A DNA stretch of 64,000 bases from Myxocyprinus asiaticus (GCF_019703515.2 NC_059346.1:13609001-13673000); one strand, 5' to 3'; shown: positions 1 through 11,541, counted from the first letter of the stretch. Translations and numbers: made by a program. The notes: a model not told the origin generated them from the sequence alone.

Positions 1-610
1 GTCAGACAGAGGAAGCCACTCTCCTGCATAGTTATTTTCCATTCTGGACTAATATTTTTCAAATTCTGTCAGAAATGTTACATATTGAGTTAGAGCCTGA
101 TCCACTTGTGGTGATATTTGGAATCTCAGATAATCTCACTTCTTTTAAAAAATCTCAACAACAGTTGTTGTCCTATGGGCTTATTATTGCAAAGAAACTA
201 AAACTAAAGTTTTGGAAGAACATCAAAGTCCCTTCTGTTAAACTGTGGTTGGATGAAATGGTAAGGTTATTATATCTGGAAAAAATTCATTTCTTTTTGT
301 AAACAAACTGGATCAGTTTGATAAGATTTGATTTCCCCTTCTCCATTATCTTGAGAGCATAGTTTGAGTAAGTGTGTAGCATTGACTGTCCCATTAGTGT
401 GGTATGAGTCCCTAAGGAGGGGAGGGTGGAATGGGAACTGTTTTTCTAGTTTTTTGTATGCTTTGATTTGTTTGGTTTTTTATTTTATTTATTTTGTTCT
501 TTGTTTCTTCCTTATGTTTATAATGAGGAATCATAAAAGCTATGTAACAATGATTGTCAAATTGTTGGATTCCCTAATAAAAAGATTTAAAAAAATTAAA
601 AAAATAAAGT
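1..610 (+). mobile_element. L1/Tx1-like LINE, 3' end (ORF2 C-terminus and 3' UTR)
   Basis: The frame is open from base 3 to the stop at 300-302, so the left side is cut by the window. The last ~100 residues carry the pattern typical of the ORF2 C-terminus in fish L1/Tx1 LINEs: FWTNIF, a stretch ending VIFGIS, AKKLKLKFWK, PSVKLWLDEM, and YLEKIHFFL. This tail follows the endonuclease and reverse transcriptase domains. The 3' UTR runs about 300 bp, has an AATAAA-like signal near 576, and ends in an A-rich tail near 577-610. The element has no known host role. Subfamily and target site cannot be judged from this fragment. Confidence 0.75.
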
Positions 611-1736
611 CAGTAAACATTTGCTGCTACATAGATGGAAGTGGAAAATAACAAAACATTAGCAAAACAATAAAATCACAGCAGTCGACTGATATGGATT
701 GTTCAATGCTTGATGCAGAGATCTAGGGTGCAGGGTGGTGAATATCCAATATAATGCCAATATTAACCATATAGGCCTACAGCAATAGTGCAACAGTGCC
801 AGCCTACTTTTTCAGTCATCTAGGTTCCGGAAGTATTTTTCCCAATCATTTTGTCCACAGAGATTTCATTAAATTCTTCATAAAAGAGTCATGAACCAAT
901 CCAACCAGCTCTTATGTAAACCACCTAATTATAAACTAGGATTTGAAGTGAAAAGGTATTTGAAAAAAGACTAAGGTACAAGACTGTGTACTTAATGTCT
1001 TTAAAAGGGAATGAACTACATTTGAGAATGACGTTGTCGAAATAGAAATGATGAAAAACTATTGATTTAAAGTTGCTGAATATATGATTAAGTATAGAAA
1101 CAATACATTTAAAATGTATTGCAAAATATGCAGATATTTGCAAATGCACAATTCGTTTGAGAGATTCTATTGTGTCATTCACAGTGCATCAGGGTAGTGG
1201 TGGTCAAGTTTGTTTGGCTCGCTTCGTTGGCCGTGATTCTCTGATTGGTGAATCTTTCTCAGCTGGACCATGAACAATGTAGTTCTTCAACAGAATTCTG
1301 CTATTAAACACAACTTTTAAATAATGAAGTTGAAATAATGCAGACTGATGGCTTCAAAAGAGGGATATGCCGTCATTTAACAACCTCAAATGAGCAAATG
1401 AGACATAAGCCAACATAAAATTGCATTTATCATTTAATAAAATGAAATGAAATTATTTTATCACTGTCATAAGCACTTGTCACAACTGTTAATGTACTAA
1501 CTCATTAAAACTGAAACTTTGTATTGTGACACTTCTCATGTTTCTCCCTCATTAGGATAAATGATTTGTGTTTTTGTTTTCCTCATTTGTAAATCATTTT
1601 TGTTGAAAGAATCTGCTAAACAAATAGGCCTAATGTAAATCTAAAATGTGAATTTCACACAATATTTACTCAAAACTCATTCAAGCATGGCAATTAATCG
1701 CCCTGCCTGATATATTGGTGTGCCACCTATTTTTAA
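611..1736. other. No gene seen; AT-rich intergenic sequence
   Basis: I see no motif-bearing reading frame, RNA gene or clear repeat boundary here. The minus-strand open frame at 925-1182 has no family signature and AT-rich composition, so I treat it as chance. Confidence 0.6.
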
Positions 1737-2358
1737 CCCTCTTATTGTGTTCTGGTCATTTTTGACCCAGGAGAGGTAGAAGATATTTTTTAAATATCAC
1801 ATAGTTTTTAGTATGGTAACCAAACTTTGTGACTTTTTCAAGACTATCAAAATACACATAATAAATACATAAATATTTTTCAGATTTTTTTATAAAATTG
1901 TTTAAGAGATAACCATTTTTTTTAAAAAAACAAAAAACTGTTACATCGTTTGCAGGTCAATATTGACCCGGGCATCAATTGTGGCATTACACATGATATT
2001 ATGTAAAGGTTTTTGTACATTTATGAATTATATTTTTTCTTATAAACACCATTTACATTTAGCCTTTTTCCTATTCTCTCTTACACACTTTTTTTGTCTC
2101 TCACTGGGACTGCATCTTGTTTACAAACATGCACACACACATACAAACAGTTACACACAGACACACACAGACACACACAGTTACACACAGTTACACACAG
2201 TTACACACAGACACACACAGAGACACACAGAGACACACAGAGACACACAGAGACACACAGACATTTCTGTACAAAACAGACATAACAAATGTAACAAACA
2301 TAACAAAAAATATAAATCAAAAGGTACTACTGTCTAAAGGGGGTGTGGCGAGAGCACC
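1737..2358 (+). mobile_element. piggyBac-like non-autonomous element, left end, truncated
   Basis: A TTAA at 1733-1736 is followed by CCCTCTTATTGTGTTC, the same terminus as the TTAA-flanked element at 16307. The match to that copy covers the terminal repeat, the inner TTTGCAGGTCAATATTGACC block, and a segment equivalent to 18637-18875. The right end is missing: at ~2358 the sequence switches to an unrelated repeat also found at 6876. No transposase is visible. The TTAA target and CCY terminus are the piggyBac hallmarks. This copy lacks the 2.1-kb insertion seen in the copy at 16307, so it preserves the empty site. Confidence 0.65.
2126..2262. repeat. Tandem repeat of ACACAG-type units
   Basis: Interleaved units (gttacacaca, gacacacaga) are repeated many times. 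The three overlapping His/Thr-rich plus-strand open frames here are products of the repeat. The second copy of the host element has only a short version (18780-18800), so the array expanded in this copy. Confidence 0.85.
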
Positions 2359-2396
2359 TGCAAAGAATCCTGTTGTTTTATTAATAACATGATATA

Positions 2397-2597
2397 CAGG
2401 TGCATCTCAATAAATTAGAATGTCGTGGAAAAGTTCATTTATTTCAGTAATTCAACTCAAATTGTGAAACTTGTGTATTAAATAAATTCAATGCACACAG
2501 ACTGAAGTAGTTTAAGTCTTTGGTTCTTTTAATTGTGATGATTTTGGCTCACATTTAACAAAAACCCACCAATTCACTATCTCAAAAAATTAGAATA
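2397..2597 (+). repeat. Left terminal inverted repeat of the Tc1 element
   Basis: 201 bp, beginning CAGGTGCATCTCAATAAATT. It matches the reverse complement of 3780-3980 except at two positions. Long inverted repeats of this kind normally hold an outer and an inner transposase-binding site; here the outer TCTCAATAAATTAGAAT is echoed at the inner edge by ATCTCAAAAAATTAGAAT. Confidence 0.9.
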
Positions 2598-2659
2598 TGG
2601 TGACATGCCAATCAGCTAATCAACTCAAAACACCTGCAAAGGTTTCCTGAGCCTTCAAA

Positions 2660-3700
2660 ATGGTCTCTCAGTTTGGTTCACTAGGCTACACAATCATGGG
2701 GAAGACTGCTGATCTGACAGTTGTCCAGAAGACAATCATTGACACCCTTCACAAGGAGGGTAAGCCACAAACATTCATTGCCAAAGAAGCTGGCTGTTCA
2801 CAGAGTGCTGTATCCAAGCATGTTAACAGAAAGTTGAGTGGAAGGAAAAAGTGTGGAAGAAAAAGATGCACAACCAACCGAGAGAACCGCAGCCTTATGA
2901 GGATTGTCAAGCAAATTCGATTCAAGAATTTGGGTGAACTTCACAAGGAATGGACTGAGGCTGGGGTCAAGGCATCAAAAGCCACCACACACAGACGTGT
3001 CAAGGAATTTGGCTACAGTTGTCGTATTCCTCTTGTTAAGCCACTCCTGAACCACGGACAACATCAGAGGTGTCTTACCTGGGCTAAGGAGAAGAAGAAC
3101 TGGACTGTTGCCCAGTGGTCCAAAGTCCTCTTTTCAGATGAGAGCAAGTTTTGTATTTCATTTGGAAACCAAGGTCCTAGAGTCTGGAGGAAGGGTGGAG
3201 AAGCTCATAGCCCAAGTTGCTTGAAGTCCAGTGTTAAGTTTCCACAGTCTGTGATGATTTGGGGTGCAATGTCATCTGCTGGTGTTGGTCCATTGTGTTT
3301 TTTGAAAACCAAAGTCACTGCACCCGTTTACCAAGAAATTTTGGAGCACTTCATGCGTCCTTCTGCTGACCAGCTTTTTAAAGATGCTGATTTCATTTTC
3401 CAGCAGGATTTGGCACCTGCCCACACTGACAAAAGCACCAAAAGTTGGTTAAATGACCATGGTGTTGGTGTGCTTGACTGGCCAGCAAACTCACCAGACC
3501 TGAACCCCATAGAGAATCTATGGGGTATTGTCAAGAGGAAAATGAGAAACAAGAGACCAAAAAATGCAGATGAGCTGAAGGCCACTGTCAAAGAAACCTG
3601 GGCTTCCATACCACCTCAGCAGTGCCACAAACTGATCACCTCCATGCCACGCCGAATTGAGGCAGTAATTAAAGCAAAAGGAGCCCCTACCAAGTATTGA
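2660..3700 (+). CDS. Tc1-family transposase (DD34E), intact frame
   Basis: The protein cuts and rejoins DNA at the element's terminal repeats in the nucleus. The frame has 346 codons, but Tc1 transposases usually begin MGK, so the ATG at 2696 (MGKTADLTVVQK, 334 aa) is the likelier start. In order: a paired-like helix-turn-helix (about 20-58, SQSAVSKHV), a basic GRKKCGRKR linker, a second helix-turn-helix (to about 130, TTHRRVKEFGY), then the catalytic domain. The triad is visible: D in LFSDESKF, D in FQQDLAPAHT, and E in DLNPIENLW, with exactly 34 residues between the second D and E. The glycine-rich stretch and [10 protein letters not shown] block are normal. Compared with the copy at 23577 it keeps W in AQWSK; it has AHTD where the other has AHTA, a possible missense change. 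Activity is unproven. Confidence 0.92.
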   Translation: MVSQFGSLGYTIMGKTADLTVVQKTIIDTLHKEGKPQTFIAKEAGCSQSAVSKHVNRKLSGRKKCGRKRCTTNRENRSLMRIVKQIRFKNLGELHKEWTEAGVKASKATTHRRVKEFGYSCRIPLVKPLLNHGQHQRCLTWAKEKKNWTVAQWSKVLFSDESKFCISFGNQGPRVWRKGGEAHSPSCLKSSVKFPQSVMIWGAMSSAGVGPLCFLKTKVTAPVYQEILEHFMRPSADQLFKDADFIFQQDLAPAHTDKSTKSWLNDHGVGVLDWPANSPDLNPIENLWGIVKRKMRNKRPKNADELKATVKETWASIPPQQCHKLITSMPRRIEAVIKAKGAPTKY

Positions 3701-3779
3701 GTACATATACAGTAAATGAACATACTTTCCAGAAGGCCAACAATTCACTAAAAATGTTTTTTTTATTGGTCTTATGATG

Positions 3780-3980
3780 TATTCTAATTTTTTGAGATAG
3801 TGAATTGGTAGGTTTTTGTTAAATGTGAGCCAAAATCATCACAATTAAAAGAACCAAAGACTTAAACTACTTCAGTCTGTGTGCATTGAATTTATTTAAT
3901 ACACGAGTTTCACAATTTGAGTTGAATTACTGAAATAAATGAACTTTTCCACGACATTCTAATTTATTGAGATGCACCTG
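3780..3980 (-). repeat. Right terminal inverted repeat of the Tc1 element
   Basis: Reverse complement of 2397-2597 with two differences. It ends GATGCACCTG next to the TA target duplication at 3981-3982. Confidence 0.9.
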
Positions 3981-4039
3981 TAGGCCTAGTCCAAATACAT
4001 GCATCGCGATCTTCTTTGGAATTTTCGCAGAACATTATT

Positions 4040-4603
4040 TGTTTTGTCTCACCAGGTGTGATGGTCGATCTCACGTTTATCGTCAAAGGAATGAGCGTTA
4101 CACCGAGGCCTGTATTCTGGAGCGGGATCGATTTGGAGGTGGAGGGTCTGTCATGGTCTGTGGTGGTGTTTCACAGCATCATTAGACAGAGCTTGTTGTC
4201 ATTGCAGGCAATCTCAATGCTGTGAGTTACAGTGAAGACATCATCCTCCCTCATGTGGTACCCTTCCTGCAGGCTCATCCTGACATGACCCTCCAGCATG
4301 ACAATGCCACCAGCCATACTGCTCGTTCTGTGTGCGATTTCCTGCAAGACAGGTATGTTAGTGTTCTGCCATGGCCAGCAAAGAGCCCGGATCTCAATCC
4401 CATTGAGCACGTCTGGGACCTATTGGATCAGAGGGTGAGGGCTAGGGCCATTTCCCCCAGAAATGTCCGGGAACTTGTAAGTGCCTTGGTGGAAGAGTGG
4501 TGTAACATCTCACAGCAAGAACTGGCAAATCTGGTGCAGTCCATAAAGAGGAGATGCACTGCAGTACTTAATGCAGTTGGTGGCCACACCAGACTGTTAC
4601 TTT
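4040..4603 (+). pseudogene. Second, older Tc1-family transposase fragment (C-terminal half)
   Basis: This belongs to a different Tc1 family from its neighbour. The frame begins inside the catalytic domain (FCLTRCDGRSHVYRQRNERY) and continues through GGSVMVCGG, TLQHDNATSHTARSV (second catalytic D), [17 protein letters not shown] (catalytic E) and ends near GGHTR. An in-frame TAG at 4183-4185 interrupts it. The N-terminal DNA-binding domains and the first catalytic D are absent. No terminal repeat pair is visible. It abuts a repeat (3983-4040) shared with 6926-6988, and the two share sequence up to the start of the transposase remnant. Confidence 0.85.
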
Positions 4604-4756
4604 TGATTTTGACCCGACCCGAGCTAAAATTCGAAATCTCTTATAGTGACTGCAGAATTCTGCGTGAAAGCAAATACCACAGGTCTTTCCTACTGCACTT
4701 CCGCAAAGTTCCCTAAAGATTACAGCACTCTTCCCCCACCTCAAAATCAAAGGTTG

Positions 4757-4888
4757 GAGAAGAGAGAGAGAGAGAGGAGAGGGGAGGGAGAGGAGAGGGA
4801 AAGGTAAGTGGTGTAGGTTTGTCTTATCAGGGGAAAGCAGGCAGGGATATCTCGGATGCCTCAGGGTGAAGCTGCTGCCATCTCACCC

Positions 4889-4933
<45 letters not shown>

Positions 4934-4935
4934 AA
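4757..4935. repeat. GA-rich simple repeats
   Basis: There is a purine-rich stretch at 4757-4800 and a (GA)n run at about 4889-4929. Minus-strand open frames here read as Ser-Leu repeats and are artefacts. Confidence 0.9.
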
Positions 4936-6875
4936 GAGAGACCGATGGGTTGTGCCACACACAGGCAGCACCCACTGTACCCTCTCCTGTGCCCCTCTGC
5001 CATAATGAATAACATTTTGGCTGCATGAAATATCACCGGCCCCACCCCACACCCCACCTCATCTGTCAAATGAAGCCTCAAAATGTCAGATGTGCACCAG
5101 TATCACTGTAAGTGTGTCTATGTGATGCATGGATGCAAGTGTTGAGGGGTATTATTATGTACACACACACACACACACACACAAGGATGTGACTGTCTCC
5201 GGGATCAGAACAGTCAGTAGAAATGTCAACAGTTTATCAGAAATTACAGTGAACGGCACATATCACACTTTACAATCTCCGTGATATTTATGATCATCAG
5301 CCACTCTGTGGAAGCTTCAGGTCAGTGTTCACACTTTTTAAAAGGTCATGTCACAGGAAAAGTAGCCTAAGTTTGAAAAAATCAGTTTTATTTGTATTAC
5401 ATGTGGCATCTTTCACTAGCTGTTTTTATATACACAGTCATTTTCATTTCTCTGGCTTTCCTTTCCTAGCTTTTGTGATGTCTATTTCTATTTTATTTGG
5501 AGCATGCAGAATTAACATTTTATTGCCCACAATTTCAGCTACATGCTGTATTCTGCATTTGCTAAATAAACCTTGATTTGATTTGACTTCATTTGATCTG
5601 TTACTTCTTATTCTGTCCCTATTGGTTGAAAAAGGGTTTTCTATCAGTTGATCTATTTAAAAGAACAAATATACACCAGGTCGTTCATCTGGCCACCAAC
5701 AGAGAGTAATGGAAATTGTTTATGAGATGATGCGAAACATTCAGAACAGACTCCTGCACTCAATTTCAGACCGGGCCACATCAGGGTTTATTTGTGCCCT
5801 TAAAGGACCGGTTGAAAATGTGGCACCAGCACCTTCTTTGGTAGCACTCATGCAATTACTAGTAATATTGCATATTTTGTGCATTGAAATGCACATTTGA
5901 CAGTATAGCGTTGATTTTGAGGTTCGGATGCAGATGAAAATTATGATATTAACAACAGTAACATCTGTGGGGAAAAATTAACACCTAATTTTTATAAATT
6001 TAAATATTCTTACAGTGTGAATAAATTGGTCTTTACAGATTCCTTTCATCAGGCGCCTACTAATTAAACTACAGTCATCTCTTGGAATTTCTGAAGGCAA
6101 ACAAAACAACTTATATTTTCCTACAATCTGAGAGCATTGCAAAAGAACATATTTTACACAAAAAGGAAAGCTGATAGATTGGTCCAGGGCCTGAAATTCG
6201 GCACGGGATTGCGGGTATTGCGCACAATTTTAATAATTCCCGCAAGCTCCACATGCATAGCATAGGGAAATTCCCACACACTTTTATTCACTTCACAGTG
6301 CAGCTGCGAATTATTCAACCAATAGATCCAGATGAACAAATCAAATCAAACTTGTTTTTGTATCAAACTGTAATTTCAGAAGATCTCCATCTCTCGCTCG
6401 TGAAGCTGTTAGCAGCGCGTTCAGCAGTTGTTGAGTTTAGTGTGAGCGCGCGCAGTGAGGGAGCACTTTGTCCCACAGTTACTGAACTTAAGATGTTACA
6501 GACGTATAAACATTTCTAAACCTGTTAATTCGACATTCAAATGGCGTTATACTGCATCTCCATTAGTGAGCGAAGAGATAAAACTAACGCTCTTGCTCAT
6601 AATCAACAAAGCTGTTACCACTGCAAGCGCGTGACGTTGGAGCGATCTATAGTTCTGACGACTTTCATATTTTGGCGCTCCATCATTATTCATAATGCAG
6701 CACATTTGACAAGAAAGGCAGAAATAGAAAAAAGGCTTTGTGTACCAGCTGCATGGTGAAGAGAGACACTTAATCACCTGATACATCTCTCATCTCTAGT
6801 GTTTCATCCAGGGTCGGAAATTAACGGGGGCTCTGGCAAATATGCCACCGAAAATCAAAATATGATGGCAAAAAA
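4936..6875. other. No gene seen; simple repeat and LINE-tail-like trace
   Basis: A (AC)n run lies at 5160-5182. At about 5563-5600 AATAAACCTTGATTTGATTTG resembles the 3' tail of the Rex1-like LINE at 49780, but no body precedes it. Other open frames lack family motifs. The stretch 6380-6700 is richer in CpG, without any exon-like signature I can defend. Confidence 0.5.
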
Positions 6876-6990
6876 TGCACCTGCAAAGAGTTGCTAATCC
6901 TGTTGTTTTATTAATAACATGATATAGGCCTAGTCCAAATACATGCATCGCGATCTTTGGAATTTCCGCTGAACATTATTTGTTTCATGC
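6876..6990. repeat. Unclassified dispersed repeat, uninterrupted copy of the Tc1 target
   Basis: From GCACCTGCAAAGAG to ACATTATTTGTTT it matches 2355-2396 joined to 3981-4040, with the Tc1 element absent. It therefore acts as the empty-site reference for that insertion. Confidence 0.75.
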
Positions 6991-7204
6991 CATCCGTTGC
7001 GCAGATGTTGCGGAGTCACTGGTAGATGCTCGCATCATAAATGCATAATATCTGGAAAAATAGCCTTGATGTTAAATAAATCATTATTCACGAAACAATA
7101 ATAATTTTACATTAACAACTTTTAGTGTATGAATTTTTTTTTTATATATTTTTTTTAATTTTTATTGAATGTGTATCCATATAGTAAAAACAAAAACAAA
7201 AAAA

Positions 7205-7442
7205 ACAGCGTATTGTATACTGTACAGTGTATGTTATTATTTGTATATTGTTGAGTGTAATTATGTGTATAACAGATGTTTAAATTGTGTTGTGTTAATT
7301 TGATGTTATTGTAAATTGGTATATGTCTCATCACTGTCACGACTGCTATGTTGATCAGAACTGCACCCAAGAATTTCACACACCATTGCACTTGTGTATG
7401 TGGCTGTGTGACAAAGTGATTTGATTTGATTTTATTTGATAT
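7205..7442 (+). mobile_element. Rex1/CR1-like LINE, 5'-truncated 3' end
   Basis: It aligns with the 3' UTR of the LINE at 49555-49780 (TATTGTATACTGTAC, GTATATGTCTCATCACTGTC, GAACTGCACCCAAGA) and ends in the same GATTTGATTTGAT tail. Only the untranslated end was copied, as is usual for LINE insertions. Confidence 0.75.
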
Positions 7443-7527
7443 CTCTGACTAATTTTCATTGTGAAATGTTTATTTTTGCATTGTTTTATTCAACTGGCAC
7501 GAAGGAGTCGCTAAGTTTTTTTTTGTA

Positions 7528-8266
7528 TCGGTATCGGCTCCGATACTGAAGCTTTTAGACGGATCGGGTATCGGTTCGACGACCCCGATACAAATCCGAT
7601 ACTGTGTGTTAGTCATGTTCGTTACTGTCAAGCTCCAAAAATGACATAAAAGAACCATTAAAACACCATTAAAGTAGTTCATATGACTTGTGCATTTTAT
7701 TTAAAGCCACCTGAAGACGTGCAATAGCTCTGTGAATCACAAAAGGCTGTGTTTATTAAGTAAATATATAAAATGCACGCGCAGCCCCAGCAAGTCAGTG
7801 AATGGTTTACACACACACTCGCGGTTATTTTTAGCCTTCACACAGTGCGCAATATTTGAGCGCTATTCACGAACAACACCTCAGATGTAGATGCTCAAAA
7901 GGTCGGTTCAGACTTATAATATGCATTTAGAATGGCACTGGAGGTGAAAAAAGGGTTTATTTTCTATTGAAGACTTATAATGGAATTATTGTTAATTTTG
8001 CTGCTACATTATCCAGTATACTAGTTAACAATAAAGTTTTTCTTAATAGGCAATATATTTATATTGAAATAATGTGTAGTTAGAGGTTTGTGTTCCTTTA
8101 CATATTAAAGAGTACATCCAATTAGTTCCACACAATAATGTAAAGATATTCTAAACTGATTATGCAAAAAAACAACACTGGTATCGGATCAGGATCGGAA
8201 TCGGCCGATACTGAGATTTCTGATATCGGAATTGGAAGAGAAAAAGTGGTATCGGTGCATCCCTAG
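7528..8266. repeat. hAT-like non-autonomous repeat with TATCGG motifs
   Basis: One end is rich in GTATCGG and GATCGG motifs (7530-7605). The other carries GGATCGGAATCGGCCGATAC and ends GGTATCGGTGCATCCCTA. This terminus is a common teleost hAT-like repeat end. The left terminus is not intact and I cannot fix a target duplication. Confidence 0.5.
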
Positions 8267-8769
8267 TTTACACATTAGCTTCCACTCAGCTGACAAGCAA
8301 TGAAAGTAGCTATATGGTTAGCTAGTTAGCTATAAGCACGTTGTCACGGAGAGTAAAAATGGGCGTTATTCATTTATCTCACACCAACTAGGTAACAACA
8401 TAGCATGAAATCAACACTCAACAGACACAATCCACCACCACACCATTGTCAGCCGATCTGCAAAAAGTTGCTCTGATGCTTACCTTTCAATCTGATAAGT
8501 TACTGACTGCACTAACAAACTATAGCTGGCTAAAATAGCAAACAGATGTGATAAACATGAGTGACATGGTTGTCAGAGACATGTTAACTTTATATTTGTT
8601 ATATTGAAAAGGGAAAATGATGGGGTCATTGTTTATTAACTTTCCAGTATGTATTTCACAAACTTTTTAGCAACTTATCGTGAAGACCGCTTACCTCCGC
8701 ACCGTCTGAAGAACCACCATTAGCGTGCTCTGCTGGACAAACTACATTATGACACCTATTCTAAATCAC

Positions 8770-8903
8770 CCCAAGCATTGTTTTCTGCATTATATGTTCT
8801 GAAAAAAAAAAAAGTTTTCATATCTGCACATATCAGAAAACATATACACAGATACCGAAATATCTGTGATAGGCTAATATCGATAAATCGGTCGGGCACT
8901 AGT
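8770..8903. repeat. hAT-like repeat end (ATCGATAAATCGGTCGGGC)
   Basis: The segment carries CAGATACCGAAATATC and ends ATCGGTCGGGCACTAG, the terminus of another fish TATCGG-type repeat. No partner end was found within a few hundred bases. Confidence 0.4.
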
Positions 8904-9399
8904 TCAAATAAGGAAGCAGGCTGAAACTGACATTTCTCTGCGCGGTCAGAGCTGCTTAAATGAGTCTCGCGCGGAGACACTCATCACTCGTGCACGCTTG
9001 CTGCAGTTAGATTATAACATGATGGCTCGCAACGTAGTGAATCATAATATGTGCATCACAGTGCGTATCTTATCGTGAAGAAAATCGGCAATACGCAGCT
9101 CTATTAAGAGGAGAAAGTTTGTTTTTTGTGAGTTAAAGATGAATCTATGTGACTAAAAAGGTGAGAGAGTGTAGTCTTAGCCATTATACACTTGTCTTTT
9201 TTGGTTTGTTTTCCAATATAAGTTTCTAAACATACATTTACTTTAGGAGCTATACTGCAGAAGAATTTCTTTTTTTTTTTTTTTTTTTTTTTAATTGTTA
9301 GCGGTGCAGTACTTCTGCCAGTGCAAAAAGTGAGAAAAATACACAAATATAAAATACACAAATATTCAAGACACATTTACATTTAGAGATATTTTTAAA

Positions 9400-9584
9400 A
9401 GATGATTTTGTCCTCTTTATTGTTAGCAAGAAAGTTTAATACAACCTTTAAGTCGAGGCACAAGCTGAATAGTCGGTTAAGAACTAATGACTAATCATTG
9501 CAATAATCACCCGAATAGTCGAATAATCATTCTAATAATCGTTAGATTAGTTGATTATCAAAATAATCATTAGTAGCAGCCCTA
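9400..9584. repeat. hAT-like MITE end (…TAGTAGCAGCCCTA)
   Basis: A series of AATAATC/AATAGTCG motifs is followed by the terminus AGTAGCAGCCCTA, a form typical of hAT-type miniature elements. The opposite end is not identified. A T-run at 9270-9292 lies just to the left. Confidence 0.5.
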
Positions 9585-10949
9585 AAACCCATTGCCTTTA
9601 AACATCCAAGTAAGATCAGCTAATTAGATTTTACAGTGTGCATAGAATTTCATATATTATGAAACAAATAAGAAATGTTTTAAGAAATGTACTTCACTAT
9701 TCACTAAAATATTTTTTGTGAAAATTTGAATTTAATTGAAATATTTTCTCTTCAGGTTTAAACATCTTGCATAACTATAATAGACACACTGTCAACTTAA
9801 TAAAAAGTAAATGTTCAGCATATATCATTATAATAATTGATTTTGCTTAAGTTCAATTGCACTTATGAAAGCCAATTACTAATTTTGCATACAACATGTC
9901 TTTATGTTTCCTATTTTTCTCAAACAGGGGTCCTTCGTAATGGGATCATCAAATTTGGGGGTCCTTGGCATCAAAACATTTTAAAACCCCTGCTCATAAA
10001 TACGTAAAATCCCATACATAAAACACATTTCACACAGTTCTGACTTCTAGCACTTTAAACACCTCTGCAGACCACTACAAAACCTAATCTCTAGAGCAGG
10101 GCTATTCAGCTTCATAGACAAGTGGGCAACAGATGGAAACATTTCCGGGACATGCATACCAAGCCAGAATATTTTGTTAGCTTCTATCAGATATTGTGTT
10201 ATAATAGGCCTATAATATTTGTTCACTATATAAAACATCAAGGGAAACATCGAGGGAAACATCAAGGGGGGGGGTGTACAAATAAAAACAAAAACAGATA
10301 ACTTGAGACAAAAAAAAATTATTGCTTTAAAATTGGTCCATAACGGAGAAAGTAAATCAGACTGATCCTTAAAATTGTATTTAACAATAACAGTAAAGTT
10401 TGTTATATGCAATGATTTAAACTTGACTTTTCAAATCGTATGTTTTCTTGACCAAATTAATGAATACAACTTTTCCATTTCTCCGAACTCACGCTTGTCA
10501 GTCGTCCATGATTTTAGATCTTTAATCTTCCCATTTCATCAAAATTACGGATAATGATTATTTGTAGCGCAACCTCTGAAAGCGTCTAAAAATGCGGTGC
10601 TCCTGCATGAGACACTGTAAAAACATTGTGATCTGGAGTGACTTCCGTCTAGTGCAAGTTTAAATAGAAAAACAATTGAAAAACAGCACAATTAGACATC
10701 AAATGTGTTCATGTGAACAGCCCCTAAGACAACTGACAACCTCATGTGGGCCAATGTAAATTTCAAACGGGACGGATTTGGCCCAAGGCACCACGGCACA
10801 GTGACTTCATGATGTCAGCTTTTACAGAGGATTTTATTAATATATTTCCACCCAACTAGTTAAACAGTAATAACTTGTTTTTCTCTCTGCAGCAGAGTGC
10901 CCTGTAAGTCTTGCTTACCCGCAGGTCTCTCCATGGTAAAATAATTTAA
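9585..10949. other. No gene seen; possible hAT fragments
   Basis: CAGGGGTCCTT (9926) and CAGGGCTATTCA (10098) look like hAT termini but have no partners. The 121-aa minus-strand frame at 10047-10412 has no family signature. Confidence 0.4.
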
Positions 10950-11259
10950 AGAGACCCTATTATGCTTTTTGGGATTTTACCTTTCCTTTAGTGCGTAATA
11001 TAGCTGTTTGTGCATGTAAAAGGTCTGCAAAGTTACAAAGCACAAAGTCCACGCAAAAGGGAGTTACTCTCTCCCACAGACAACATTGCTCAAGAACTAA
11101 AAGAAACATCTTGCTTGTAGTCCAGCCATTTCTTCCGTAAAGTATCTACGTCACTATGTAACACATTTGCATAATGCCCGCCTAAGGGCTACTTTGAGCT
11201 GCCCTCAAACAAATGTCATTATAGCCGAGGCCAGGCTGAGTTGAGTTAGTGTTTACGCC

Positions 11260-11541
11260 ATGTCGAGAAGACGCTGTTTTCTTCACTGCGAAAGCAAAAC
11301 CTCTTTGTTTGGACTTCCAAAGGCAGACGAATTGAAGAATCAGTGGTTAAAATTTATTTTAATTATTTATCAGTACAAGCACAACCAATATGGATTTTCA
11401 AGACAGTTACTCCTGAAAGATGGTGCAGTTCCCACTTTATTGGGACAATCTGGTGCTTCAGGATCACAACCTGTATGTAGGCTTGATTATTTGTGGATTT
11501 ATCTGCTACCGAGAGTTCAAATGCAGACTTTTTTGTTGTAG
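11260..11541 (+). pseudogene. Broken THAP zinc-finger domain of a Kolobok-like element
   Basis: THAP domains are C2CH zinc fingers that bind DNA. The frame starts MSRRRCFLHCESKTSLFGLP, giving the first two zinc cysteines (residues 6 and 10) and the FGLPK motif. A QWLKFI stretch follows, then the frame jumps to GFSRQLLLKDGAVPTLLG, which resembles the end of the domain. The central part with the second C-x2-H pair is missing, so the finger cannot fold. It lies 310 bp inside the left TTAA end, as expected for an N-terminal domain. Beyond residue ~70 I recognise nothing. Confidence 0.55.

Larger units (their letters stand above)
2397..3980 (+). mobile_element. Tc1/mariner transposon, apparently full length and young (1584 bp)
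   Basis: It is flanked by TA at 2395-2396 and 3981-3982. Both ends are 201-bp inverted repeats that differ at only two positions by my reading. One intact transposase frame lies between them. The flanks ...catgaTA / TAggcctag... match the uninterrupted copy of the host repeat at 6915-6935 with a single TA, which fixes the insertion point. Together these indicate recent cut-and-paste insertion. A near-identical but damaged copy lies at 23314-24877. Confidence 0.93.

Noticed and set aside
2094..2392. Three overlapping His/Thr-rich open frames
   Set aside because: They are read through an ACACAG tandem array in successive frames; no start context or domain.
3328..3748. Minus-strand open frames opposite the Tc1 transposase
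   Set aside because: Shadow frames of a clear transposase gene with matching motifs on the plus strand.
10047..10412. 121-aa minus-strand frame
   Set aside because: AT-rich, no recognisable domain, no splice or promoter context.
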